Both the position numbers and the translations under genes were made by a program. Below are positions 1-7,882 of a stretch of DNA of 34,159 nt, piece by piece (within the stretch, counting starts at the first letter, position 1; each line of letters starts with the position of its first letter). The notes below the pieces were generated by a model. It did not search any database and was not told the origin of the DNA. It was given only the letters and a program-made list of their open reading frames with translations. The DNA comes from Bacteroidota bacterium (lineage in GTDB: Bacteria > Bacteroidota > Bacteroidia > Bacteroidales > FEN-979), in the NCBI GenBank assembly GCA_026391715.1, contig JAPLDO010000088.1, positions 1-34,159 of the forward strand, given 5' to 3'.

Positions 1-1
1 T

Positions 2-1339
2 GCTAACCTTTTAGATGACCATGTTTTTCAGTTTGATTTTCTTAATGATGAATTTACGAAGCTACCCAAGCCATTACAAGATATAATTAACAATCCCGAA
101 AAACGGAAAAAGTTAGTGGTGTATATTAATCCTCCTTATGCAGAACATGGTAATAGAAGAACGATAACAGCACACGGAGAACATAAAACAAGTGTATCTA
201 CAACGAGTAAAGTTTATAATGATCTTAGCAAAATTGCTGGTACTGCAACTCGCGAACTTTTTGCACAATTCTTTTTGCGAATATATAAGGATATTCCAGA
301 TGCTAATTTGGCTTCCTTTAGCACATTGAAATTTGTAAATTCTCAAAACTTCCTAAAATTTCGTCAATATTTTAAGGCTGAATTTGAAAAGGGATTTATT
401 TGTAAAGCAAATACCTTTGACAATGTAAACGGAAATTTTCCAATTGGTTTCCTATTTTGGAATTTAGCAAATAAAAAAGATATTACAAAAGTAGAAACCG
501 ATGTGTTCGTCAATGACGCTATTCAAGCTACTTGCTTGAAAGAAGTTACTAAATCTTTTTATTCATTTAAAGCGAATGATTTTATAAGTAGTTGGTTACG
601 TAAATTTTATGATAAAAAAAATATTGAAATTGGTTATTTGATACTACCGGGTGTAGATATGCAACAACAAAATGGAGTTTATATAACTTCTCAACCATCG
701 GAAAGTGATATCAAACAACATAAGACAGCGCCAATAACTAAAAAAAACTTGATTGAAATGTCAATATATTTATCCGTCAGACTGTGTATTGAGCCAACCT
801 GGATAAATAACCGCGACCAATTTCTATACCCCAACGATGGCTGGAAAACAGATACCGAATTTCAAAGTGACTGCCTTGCCTATACACTGTTCAACAATAA
901 TATTCAATCAAAATACGGAGTTAATCATTGGATACCTTTTACTGAATATGAAGTTGGCTCGCGTGAAAAGTTTGATAGCAATTTTATGTCAAATTTTATT
1001 ACAGGGAAAATTGAAAAAACCGTTGTCTCAGAACCATCTTTATTTGAAAAATCAAAATCTACCAGAACTACAGCTCTTAAGTTTTCTCCAGAAGCTAAAG
1101 CAGTATTTGATGCGGGACGGGAATTATGGCATTATTTCCATGCACAACCAGGCTGCAATGTAAATACTTCATTGTACGACATTCGGGAATTTTTTCAAGG
1201 CAGGAACGAAAAAGGAAAAATGAACAATAAAAGTTGCGATGAAATTTATATGAAGCTGATAACCGAATTAAGGGCAAAATTGAGACAGATTGAAAAGAAA
1301 ATTGAACCGAAAGTTTATAAATATGGATTTTTAAAATAA
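2..1339 (+). CDS. N6-adenine DNA methyltransferase, C-terminal part (5' end outside window)
   Basis: The frame is open from the first bases of the window, so the gene starts upstream; a GTG at 116 is only an internal codon. About 38 residues into the visible part is INPPYAEHG, the (D/N)PPY motif IV that places the target adenine in the active site of N6-adenine methyltransferases. The AdoMet-binding motif I would lie upstream and is not visible. The remaining roughly 400 residues are mixed alpha/beta and end in a charged helix (ELRAKLRQIEKKIEP), as expected of a target-recognition and C-terminal region of a restriction-modification methylase. I cannot assign a type (I, II or IIG) or a specificity. 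No restriction gene follows. A long inverted repeat begins directly after the stop. The assignment is sure for the methylase motif and inferred for the restriction-modification role. Confidence 0.72.
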   Translation, partial: ANLLDDHVFQFDFLNDEFTKLPKPLQDIINNPEKRKKLVVYINPPYAEHGNRRTITAHGEHKTSVSTTSKVYNDLSKIAGTATRELFAQFFLRIYKDIPDANLASFSTLKFVNSQNFLKFRQYFKAEFEKGFICKANTFDNVNGNFPIGFLFWNLANKKDITKVETDVFVNDAIQATCLKEVTKSFYSFKANDFISSWLRKFYDKKNIEIGYLILPGVDMQQQNGVYITSQPSESDIKQHKTAPITKKNLIEMSIYLSVRLCIEPTWINNRDQFLYPNDGWKTDTEFQSDCLAYTLFNNNIQSKYGVNHWIPFTEYEVGSREKFDSNFMSNFITGKIEKTVVSEPSLFEKSKSTRTTALKFSPEAKAVFDAGRELWHYFHAQPGCNVNTSLYDIREFFQGRNEKGKMNNKSCDEIYMKLITELRAKLRQIEKKIEPKVYKYGFLK

Positions 1340-1345
1340 TAACTG

Positions 1346-1470
1346 CCCCCAACATCGTGTATAAAACTTATGGGTTTTGGCGGTTGTGTAATGTTTCGGA
1401 CCAGCATCGCCATTTGTGTTGGTGGAAAGTGACGAAGCCGGCAATCTCTAAGGTTTCATACACGCAAACG
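1346..1470. repeat. Long imperfect inverted repeat after the methylase (attC-like shape)
   Basis: The arm CGTGTATAAAAC at 1356-1367 matches the reverse complement of GTTTCATACACG at 1453-1464 in 11 of 12 positions, and weaker pairing continues inward (TTTTGGCGG against CCGGCAATC). The element starts just after CCCCCAAC and ends at CAAACG. Its length (about 125 bp), its placement directly behind a stop codon and its imperfect pairing resemble an integron attC site or another fold-back recombination site. However, the canonical GTTRRRY box is not present at the right end. The stretch 1340-1635 otherwise holds no credible gene. Confidence 0.4.
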
Positions 1471-1558
1471 ATTTCTAAGTTTCCTGAATATTTCACTTTG
1501 AAAATCCATTATTCTTCGAGACAACTGAAAATATCAAGAATTTCCAGAAAGGAATAAT

Positions 1559-1566
1559 TAACTTTG
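1559..1566 (+). promoter_or_regulatory. Putative Bacteroidota -7 promoter element for the hybrid kinase
   Basis: TAACTTTG fits the Bacteroidota sigma-A -7 consensus TAnnTTTG. It lies about 70 bp upstream of the kinase start codon, leaving a leader of roughly 60 nt. No clear -33 TTTG box is seen, so the call rests on the -7 element and its position. Confidence 0.4.
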
Positions 1567-1635
1567 CTACCTTGGTTAAGTGAAGGTTTTATCAATCTTA
1601 GGTAACTGATAACATATTAATTAACATTCGATGAA

Positions 1636-3228
1636 ATGATGAATTTCAAACCTAAAATTCTGGTTGTTGACGATAACATCAATAACATTTACGTGGTTGA
1701 AGAGTTACTGTCGGACCTGGATGTTGAAATTGTTCGTGCAATTTCCGGCGTTGAGGCTATTGAAAAAACTATTCAGCACGAATTTTCGCTCGTTCTGATG
1801 GATGTTCAGATGCCGGGAATGGATGGGTTTGAGACCGTTGAACATATCAGACAAGACCCTAAAAATGAATTGTTGCCAATTATATATATCACCGCTATTT
1901 ACAATGAAAACTATTACCGCACAAAAGGGATAAAAACAGGAGCTGTTGATTTCATTGCCAAACCTATAATTGCCGACCTTTTTATCGGAAAGGTGACCAT
2001 CTTCGTCAATCTTTTCAAACAACGCAAAATACTCGAGGACGAGATAAGGCGCCGTGCAGAAGTGGAGATTGAATTGCATAAAGCCAAGGATGTGGCAGTG
2101 GAAGCAGCGAGGGCTAAACAACAGTTTCTCTCCACAATGAGCCATGAAATCCGTACCCCGCTAAATGCCATTATCAATACGGCAGGCTTGCTGCGCGAAG
2201 AAGATCCACGACCGGATCAGCTTGATAATATTGAAATCATGCTGTTTTCAGCCAATAATCTGCTGCGGTTGATTAACGATATTCTCGATTATTCCAAAAT
2301 AGATTCAGGGAAATTTGAATTTGAAACCATAGATTTCGAATTACGTAAGTTGTTAAATGGAATACGGCAAAGTTTTGAATTTGAGGCGACCAGAAAAGCG
2401 CTTGAATTTGAAATCAAGGTTGATGATGCTGTCCCGGCAGTTATCAGGGGAGATTCAGTGAGGTTTTCACAAATACTTTTTAACCTGGTGGGCAATGCCC
2501 TCAAATTTACCGAACATGGAAAGGTTTCTGTTTTTATTGGGGTAAACCGTGTTTTACGCGGATACACCGAACTTAAAATAACCATCAATGATACAGGAAT
2601 CGGCATACCGGAGGATAAGCAGCAGTTCATTTTTGAAAGTTTTACACAGGCAAGTTCTTCCACCACAAGAAAATATGGAGGAACCGGACTTGGACTCGCC
2701 ATTACCAAAAAACTGATTGAACTTCAGGGCGGAACGCTTGGACTTTTAAGTGAGGTAGGCCAGGGAAGTACATTTATCATTACCATCAAATACGAAAACA
2801 GCGAAAAGAGTCACATCGAGGATGAGATGCTGTCGCATAATGCTTTTCGGTCGCTTAAAGGCTTGAAAGTACTGGTGGTTGAAGATAACCTGATTAATCA
2901 GAAAATTGTTATGAAATTCCTTTCCAAATGGGAAGCCTCCACCGATATTGCAGATAATGGAAAGATTGCGGTTGACAAAGCGCTTCAGAATCAGTACGAC
3001 ATTGTGCTGATGGATCTTCACATGCCCGAAATGAACGGATATGACGCCACTATGACCATAAGGAGCATGGAAGGAGAATATTACAAAAAACTGCCGATTA
3101 TCGCATTAACAGCCTCTGCCTTTCTCGAAGACCGCGATAAAATATATATTTGCGGGATGAGTGGATTCATCATCAAGCCCTTTAATCCAACAGAATTGTA
3201 CTGGAAGATTTCACCGTTTTTAAAGTAA
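1636..3228 (+). CDS. Hybrid histidine kinase: REC - HisKA - HATPase - REC
   Basis: A 530-residue soluble signalling protein. An N-terminal receiver (residues 7-125) has the acidic pair D12/D13, phospho-acceptor D56 in LMDVQMPGMDG and K109. A short coiled coil (about 128-163) leads to the HisKA domain with H170 in the H box (FLSTMSHEIRTPLN). The HATPase domain has an N box (LFNLVGNALKFT), G1 (DTGIGIP), F box (FESFTQ) and G2 (GTGLGLAI). A second receiver (410-530) has D460 in LMDLHMP. There is no signal peptide, membrane segment or PAS/sensor domain, so the input is probably phosphorylation of the first receiver by another kinase, making it a relay component rather than a primary sensor. No response regulator or DNA-binding partner is adjacent. 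ATG ATG at 1636/1639 gives two possible starts that differ by one residue. Confidence 0.93.
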   Translation: MMNFKPKILVVDDNINNIYVVEELLSDLDVEIVRAISGVEAIEKTIQHEFSLVLMDVQMPGMDGFETVEHIRQDPKNELLPIIYITAIYNENYYRTKGIKTGAVDFIAKPIIADLFIGKVTIFVNLFKQRKILEDEIRRRAEVEIELHKAKDVAVEAARAKQQFLSTMSHEIRTPLNAIINTAGLLREEDPRPDQLDNIEIMLFSANNLLRLINDILDYSKIDSGKFEFETIDFELRKLLNGIRQSFEFEATRKALEFEIKVDDAVPAVIRGDSVRFSQILFNLVGNALKFTEHGKVSVFIGVNRVLRGYTELKITINDTGIGIPEDKQQFIFESFTQASSSTTRKYGGTGLGLAITKKLIELQGGTLGLLSEVGQGSTFIITIKYENSEKSHIEDEMLSHNAFRSLKGLKVLVVEDNLINQKIVMKFLSKWEASTDIADNGKIAVDKALQNQYDIVLMDLHMPEMNGYDATMTIRSMEGEYYKKLPIIALTASAFLEDRDKIYICGMSGFIIKPFNPTELYWKISPFLK

Positions 3229-3622
3229 CATCCCGAAATATTCATCAAGCAGCTTTTGCGCGGCATGATAAGGATTAATCCGACCAAGAGTGATTTCTTC
3301 CTGACTTCGACACCCTTTCCATTTTCGTTTTTCAAGTAGTTGATAAACAACACCATGTAAAATTTGCGCCACCATTTTGGGTGGCGCAAGCCAATGTTTT
3401 TTGTTCCTTCAGTGGTTTCTTCCAGTCCGATGATATGCAGTAGCTCTTTGTAAAAGCTTTCGTTAAGCGAGTTGCTGTCGTCGGTTGTTCGTTTTTCAAT
3501 AACGGATATCTTGTCAAGCAAGTTATGAGGTTCGCCTTAAACATGTCCATTTCATTTCTTAAAGGTTTTTGCTTTAAGAATGCTTTAAGCTCTTTGTTGG
3601 GTGAGTGTGGTAGTAATTTCAT
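3220..3622 (-). pseudogene. Decayed remnant of a type IIG restriction-modification enzyme (DUF7149-type N-terminus)
   Basis: Translation from the ATG at 3622 begins MKLLPHSPNKELKAFLKQKP, the typical start of large type IIG/Eco57I-like restriction-methylase fusions with a DUF7149 N-terminus. Near 3520 the reading frame must shift by one to continue as LLDKISVIEKR, and the text then jumps to DSNSLNESFYKELLHIIGLE, which in intact relatives lies some 200 residues further in. Near 3385 a second frame change gives EITLGRINPYHAAQKLLDEY, ending at a stop at 3220-3222 that overlaps the last 9 bp of the kinase gene. So three frames and at least one internal deletion reduce a protein of about 1000 residues to about 134 codons. 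Family recognition is from memory of conserved text, not from a search. Confidence 0.65.
3364..3389. repeat. Perfect 10-bp stem-loop inside the restriction-enzyme remnant
   Basis: TTGCGCCACC (3364-3373) and GGTGGCGCAA (3380-3389) form a perfect 10-bp stem around a 6-nt loop. No T run follows on either strand, so it is not an obvious terminator. It sits at the point where the remnant changes reading frame, so it may mark an insertion or rearrangement scar. Confidence 0.5.
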
Positions 3623-3640
3623 TAAAATGCTTTTGAGTTT

Positions 3641-4570
3641 TTATATCCCGGTGACAATTTTAATATGCTGCGGAAGTATATAAAAGGTGAACGGTGAGTG
3701 TCCAAGAGATTCTCCATCGGTTTCGAGATAGACTTTTCCTACGGATCTGATGCGAATGTTTTCGCCCTGGCAGGTTGTAACAATAGGCAGGTTTACGAGC
3801 GAGCCGTCAAAAAGTTTCCGTGCGTGACGGATCACCATCCATTTCGATGTTTTTTTTATCAGCGTCAGATCAAGTAATCCATCGTCAGGAATTGCGAATG
3901 GAACCTGCATCATGCCGCCGCCGTTGTATTTGCATATTCCTACATTCATCGAAAATATCTCGCCCTTGTAAAAGGTTTTTCCGTCAACTTCGATTACTGC
4001 CTCCATGAATTTATACTGAAAAAGACTGGCAAAAACAAAATACATATAAGTCAGCGGTCCACCCTTTCCACGCTCCTTCATCATGTTGGTTTTTTTCGCC
4101 ACCAGAGCATCGTAACCCATCCCGGCAACATTCATAAAAAACCTTTCCATTGCAACTTCTTTATGGTAGTAGGTAACCCTGCCAACATCCTGGACAAACG
4201 TTTTTTCCAGTTTGAGAACTCTGACAGACTCCCGGTAGTCAAATGGTATATTGAACATTCTGCACCAGTCGTTTCCAGTGCCCACGGGAATCATTCCCAT
4301 TAAAAGTTTGGAAACCGGAATTGAAGTCTGGTTCATCAAACCATTTAAAACCTCGTTCAGGGTGCCATCGCCGCCAACTACGCAAAATTTCCTGTAACCG
4401 GAGTTCACTGCTTCCCCTGCCAAATGTATGGCATGTTCCTTTTTCTCAGTGAGACGGAAATCAAAGTCAACATTTTCTTCCCTGAGTATCTTTAAAATTT
4501 TTGGCCAGTCGCGGGTTCCTTTTTTAACTCCTGCATTAGGATTTACTATCATCAGCCACTTATTTGTCAT
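3641..4570 (-). CDS. Diacylglycerol kinase family (YegS/DagK-like lipid kinase)
   Basis: A 309-residue protein with the two-domain architecture of bacterial lipid or sphingosine-type kinases. The N-terminal catalytic domain shows the phosphate-binding text IVNPNAG (residues 8-14) and the signature GGDGTLNEV (66-74), with PVGTGNDW following. The C-terminal beta-rich domain includes FMNVAGMGYDALV and a DGLLDLTLI segment. Members transfer the ATP gamma-phosphate to diacylglycerol or related lipids, recycling lipid released during envelope polymer synthesis. Which lipid is used cannot be read from sequence. It lies 46 bp downstream of the O-antigen ligase-like gene on the same strand, so it is plausibly the last gene of the envelope operon. 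Confidence 0.9.
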   Translation of the reverse strand: MTNKWLMIVNPNAGVKKGTRDWPKILKILREENVDFDFRLTEKKEHAIHLAGEAVNSGYRKFCVVGGDGTLNEVLNGLMNQTSIPVSKLLMGMIPVGTGNDWCRMFNIPFDYRESVRVLKLEKTFVQDVGRVTYYHKEVAMERFFMNVAGMGYDALVAKKTNMMKERGKGGPLTYMYFVFASLFQYKFMEAVIEVDGKTFYKGEIFSMNVGICKYNGGGMMQVPFAIPDDGLLDLTLIKKTSKWMVIRHARKLFDGSLVNLPIVTTCQGENIRIRSVGKVYLETDGESLGHSPFTFYILPQHIKIVTGI

Positions 4571-4616
4571 AAAAAATATTTTTAGGTCAGATTAGTAAAT
4601 TGCGGTGGATTATTTA

Positions 4617-6287
4617 TTAATTGTTTATTTGTCGGGAAAATCGCGCAAACAAAAACAGCGAATAAAACAGCGCGAAAAACGTCACTCCGGTTTGCGATTC
4701 GATAGTATCTTCGGTTAGCATTGATAGAATTGTAATGGTCAAAATGATGATGACAAAATAATCATTTTTCCGCTTCATCATTACCGGTGGATAGAAAATT
4801 GCAATAAGAAACCAAATTAAACCAAAGACGCCGAAACCTATCCAGATGGATAGAAACTGGTTATGTGAACGCCATCGCTGATTAAGCGCGAGCTTTGAAT
4901 CCATCTTTTCATATTGGTATGCAAACGCTGTATTCATATCGCCGGAGCCGACTCCGGTTAACCAGTAATCGCTGATGATTCCAAGCGACGCTTTCCAGAA
5001 TTCAATTCGTTGCATCACCGTTGAACCTGTGGGATTGCCGGTTTTCCTGTAAATGTCGTACCCCGATAAAAACTCGTAAATCCTGCCGCGAAGGCTGAAT
5101 TCATCAAGAAATATATAATTTGCAACTCCCCTCTCAATAGCGGCAACTTCACTGTCGGTAAGTCTTTCAAGCGCATCCGCATCTTTTCGCCAGCCTTTGG
5201 AAGTCAGAAACCTCACAACAGTATGCGCTACAGATTGATTTTTCAAGCCGAGGCTGTCGAAAGGAAATCGGCTGCGCTTGTTCCAGGCGGTGCGCATTTC
5301 GTCCCACTGGATATAGAGCCAAATGTAATTTCCGTTTTCGGTTTGTGTTGAATGGATGTTGTGGATGTAAGGATTTCCTCTCGATGTAACGGCTTCCAGC
5401 CTCGTCAGGTCAATAGGGTTTACATGATAATAATCCTTTACAACAGATCGGAGCGTAAACACAATAGTTGCGGCAATCAGAATAATACCGCACAACAATG
5501 CAGCCCGGATGCGGAAATTCCTAAGGGTGAAAATCATTGTCAGAAACAGAACCAGCAAGGTAATCAGCGTAATTGAAAGCCCGGTAAATGATTGCGATAT
5601 GACAAGGTAAACGATAAACCACACAAGTAGCAAAAGAAAACACGCCTGTAGCCAGATTGGGAAATTTTTCCTCTTCGACAGAAAATAGGTCAGAATAAAA
5701 ATAGAGAGTGAAAGCAGTAAACTGAAAATAATGTGTGAGATATTTCTTGAAACCTGCCGGATGTCAATATAATCATGTGTAGCGATCATCCAGGCGTTGA
5801 AAAGCGAGCGCACGAGAACCGCAGCAACAATCAGCGCAAGATACCAGTAAAATCCCTTTTCATTAAATGATTTTGATGTTGAAATTATTAGCGGGAGCAG
5901 GAACAGCGGGAATTTTGTCCTGAGATCCTTTAGCGCGTAATCAAAATCGGCGGTAAAAAGTAAACCGGCAATATGGAGTAGGAAAATAGAACTAAAAATC
6001 AATGCGGGTTTTTGGCGGTAAAACTCTTTGAAACCCTTTAAAATCCCTACAAAGAGCAAATACAATGAATATGGAATAAGTCTCGCTGCGCGTTTCTGAA
6101 ATGACAGCGGGATAAGTCTGGCTTTAAGCGAGCCGGCGTCAAACCGTTCCACGATCCATCCTCCGGCAAGCATCATTTCGCCGATACTCAGCAGAAGTTT
6201 GGAGAATGGAAGCGACGCGATTATCACCCCCAGCGAAAAAACATACCAATACCGTTCAAATTGTTTCCAGGTGATGAGTATCTGCAT
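4617..6287 (-). CDS. O-antigen ligase / Wzy-like polytopic membrane protein
   Basis: About 10-12 hydrophobic segments with a large hydrophilic loop (roughly 140 residues, around HVNPIDLTRLEAVTSRGN to MQRIEFWKASL) before the last segments. This is the topology of the WaaL/Wzy superfamily, which polymerises or ligates lipid-linked glycans on the outer face of the inner membrane. The conserved loop features RIEFWKASLGI, GVGSGD and RSHNQFLSIWIGFGVFG, with the family's histidine, are present. The open frame could start at 6365, but that would overlap 77 bp of the upstream deacetylase; the ATG at 6287 lies one base after that gene's TGA and is preferred (556 residues). Ligase versus polymerase cannot be decided. 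It sits directly behind a deacetylase and a glycosyltransferase, in an envelope-glycan context. Confidence 0.82.
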   Translation of the reverse strand: MQILITWKQFERYWYVFSLGVIIASLPFSKLLLSIGEMMLAGGWIVERFDAGSLKARLIPLSFQKRAARLIPYSLYLLFVGILKGFKEFYRQKPALIFSSIFLLHIAGLLFTADFDYALKDLRTKFPLFLLPLIISTSKSFNEKGFYWYLALIVAAVLVRSLFNAWMIATHDYIDIRQVSRNISHIIFSLLLSLSIFILTYFLSKRKNFPIWLQACFLLLLVWFIVYLVISQSFTGLSITLITLLVLFLTMIFTLRNFRIRAALLCGIILIAATIVFTLRSVVKDYYHVNPIDLTRLEAVTSRGNPYIHNIHSTQTENGNYIWLYIQWDEMRTAWNKRSRFPFDSLGLKNQSVAHTVVRFLTSKGWRKDADALERLTDSEVAAIERGVANYIFLDEFSLRGRIYEFLSGYDIYRKTGNPTGSTVMQRIEFWKASLGIISDYWLTGVGSGDMNTAFAYQYEKMDSKLALNQRWRSHNQFLSIWIGFGVFGLIWFLIAIFYPPVMMKRKNDYFVIIILTITILSMLTEDTIESQTGVTFFALFYSLFLFARFSRQINN

Positions 6288-6288
6288 A

Positions 6289-7104
6289 TCAGGCAAAAAG
6301 TTTGGCGCGACCTTTCCGTACCTTGGTTCTGAAAATGAAAAAACTGTCGGTTCCTTTGATATCAATACGTTTTATCTCAAACGGATGTCGAATCGTCCAT
6401 GGATTTATTCTGTTGCCGATACGCAGGGCAAAATCAAGTTTGAAGTTTTTAAAAACGCTGATCATCTCTGCTTTCCTCACTGCATCTTTTTTAGGATATC
6501 CACCATAAGGATACGCCAGCGCCTTTACAAACGGAATACCATGAAAACGCAGGGTTTGACCACAGTTTTCAAGGTCGTCGCGTATTTCTGCCGGGGTCAT
6601 GTCGCCAAAACTGCGATGCAGAAACGAATGTAACCCAACCTCGATTTCATCATTAAGGGCAAGCCTCTTCAATTCCTGTTCGTTCATAATCGGGTCGCCG
6701 CCATTATCCCAGATGTTGGTCTTGCCTATATAAGCTACCGGTACAAACACGGTAGCCGAAAACTGATACTTCTTAAGCAATGGCAGAGCAAGTTCCAAAA
6801 AATTCCGGTAGGCGTCGTCAAAAGTCAGGATGATAGATTTTCGGGGTAAAGGCATATCATTATTGACCAATGATTTTAGTTTTTTGAATCCTATGGACTG
6901 GTAGCCTTGTTGCTTCAGATATTGCAGTTGTTGTTCAAACTGCCGGGTGGTAACGGTAAGTCCGTCGGCGCCCGATTCACTGATTTTATGATACATCAGG
7001 ATCGGTAATCCTCTGCGGGAAGGAATTAGCAGGCTGAACTGGATGGTAAGAAAAGTCATGAGAAGTATTAGCAGAATGGGTACGATAATCAGGATTTCTG
7101 TCAT
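6289..7104 (-). CDS. Membrane-anchored polysaccharide deacetylase (NodB domain)
   Basis: A 271-residue protein with one N-terminal membrane segment (about 4-27) and then a NodB-type carbohydrate esterase 4 domain. Visible motifs are ILMYHKIS (35-42), TFDDAY with the catalytic and metal aspartates D96/D97, and the metal histidines H159 and H163 in GLHSFLHRSF; AYPYGGY provides the later motif. Family members remove N-acetyl groups from amino-sugars of surface polymers using a divalent metal. It overlaps the upstream glycosyltransferase by 4 bp and is followed by the ligase one base after its stop, so the three are very probably cotranscribed and act on the same surface glycan. Confidence 0.9.
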   Translation of the reverse strand: MTEILIIVPILLILLMTFLTIQFSLLIPSRRGLPILMYHKISESGADGLTVTTRQFEQQLQYLKQQGYQSIGFKKLKSLVNNDMPLPRKSIILTFDDAYRNFLELALPLLKKYQFSATVFVPVAYIGKTNIWDNGGDPIMNEQELKRLALNDEIEVGLHSFLHRSFGDMTPAEIRDDLENCGQTLRFHGIPFVKALAYPYGGYPKKDAVRKAEMISVFKNFKLDFALRIGNRINPWTIRHPFEIKRIDIKGTDSFFIFRTKVRKGRAKLFA

Positions 7105-7880
7105 TGGTTTTGGTTTAATTCAACGGTTTTGGCAACTTTCAGAGTGGCATAAACGGCAGCCATGAACGACCACATAAAGCCGGGATAACCGTCGAGAAAT
7201 CCTCCTTTCACCAAGTAAAACGAAAAAAAACTAAACGGGAATTTCAGCGCCACCCATAATCTGGAAAATGATTTTCCCTTGCTCATGTATCCCGCCGCTG
7301 CCTGCGAAGTGTATATGTTGATCTTTTCCAGATGGCGACTGATGTCGCGGTAAGAATAATGGATTATTCTTCCTTTCAGCTTACCGATATTTCCGGCGAC
7401 TTCAATACCTTCATGAACGGGAGCGTTGGTAAATCCGCCTTTTCGCCTATCGAACAGCCTGATGTGAAACTCATTTCCAACGCCGCTGTGTTTCATTATA
7501 CGCCCCATGAAGTGGAGGGAGAAGGGGATGCGATAGGCAGAAAGCTGGTAAGCTGGTAAGTTGGTAAGTTGGTAAGTTGGCGAAGGGAAGATTGATTTTA
7601 GTTCGTTTATTAATTCTTCTGAGATAACTTCGTCGGCGTCGAGGGATAAGATCCAGTCGTTTGTGGCTTGGTTGACTGCAAATTGTTTTTGGGTTCCATA
7701 TCCGTCGAATTTTCTCTGAAAGACTCGGCATCCGAAAGAACGGCAAATATCGGCGGTTTGATCGGTTGACATGGAATCAACCACAACAATTTCATCGGCA
7801 ACCGGTTTCACCGATCTGAGGCAGCGAAGAATGTTCTTCTCCTCATTTCTAACGATGATGGCGACCGAAAGGTTGACCAT
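7101..7880 (-). CDS. Family 2 glycosyltransferase (WaaE/KdtX-like), with in-frame repeat insertion
   Basis: A 259-residue inverting GT-A transferase. It has N-terminal LSVAIIVRNEEKNI, VVDSMSTDQT and the nucleotide-sugar/metal motif LDADE (D81-A-D83). The later text NEFHIRLFDRR, APVHEG and a C-terminal hydrophobic stretch (about 215-245) match the lipopolysaccharide-core WaaE-like group. Residues about 101-115 (PTYQLTNLPAYQLSA) are encoded by five copies of an octamer, placed between ELKSIF and YRIPF where relatives have a short loop. The enzyme is therefore probably intact, with an expanded surface loop. The stop overlaps the deacetylase start by 4 bp, and its start lies 2 bp past the amidase stop. 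The donor and acceptor sugars are unknown. Confidence 0.9.
   Translation of the reverse strand: MVNLSVAIIVRNEEKNILRCLRSVKPVADEIVVVDSMSTDQTADICRSFGCRVFQRKFDGYGTQKQFAVNQATNDWILSLDADEVISEELINELKSIFPSPTYQLTNLPAYQLSAYRIPFSLHFMGRIMKHSGVGNEFHIRLFDRRKGGFTNAPVHEGIEVAGNIGKLKGRIIHYSYRDISRHLEKINIYTSQAAAGYMSKGKSFSRLWVALKFPFSFFSFYLVKGGFLDGYPGFMWSFMAAVYATLKVAKTVELNQNQ
7543..7582. repeat. Five tandem octamers (AGYTGGTA) inside the glycosyltransferase gene
   Basis: Units agctggta, agctggta, agttggta, agttggta, agttggcg on the plus strand. Because 8 is not a multiple of 3 the unit is read in all three frames, giving a period of 8 residues (YQLTNLPA-like). The same octamer family recurs at 15763-15802. Confidence 0.9.
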
Positions 7881-7882
7881 TT

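Noticed and set aside
3364-3389. Hairpin as terminator of the kinase gene
   Set aside because: It lies about 135 bp past the stop and has no T run on either strand.
4617-6365. Longer start (6365) for the O-antigen ligase-like gene
   Set aside because: It would overlap 77 bp of the deacetylase; the ATG at 6287 fits the operon spacing and the family start.
7543-7582. Octamer and heptamer tracts as CRISPR repeats
   Set aside because: Units are contiguous with no spacers and far too short for CRISPR.
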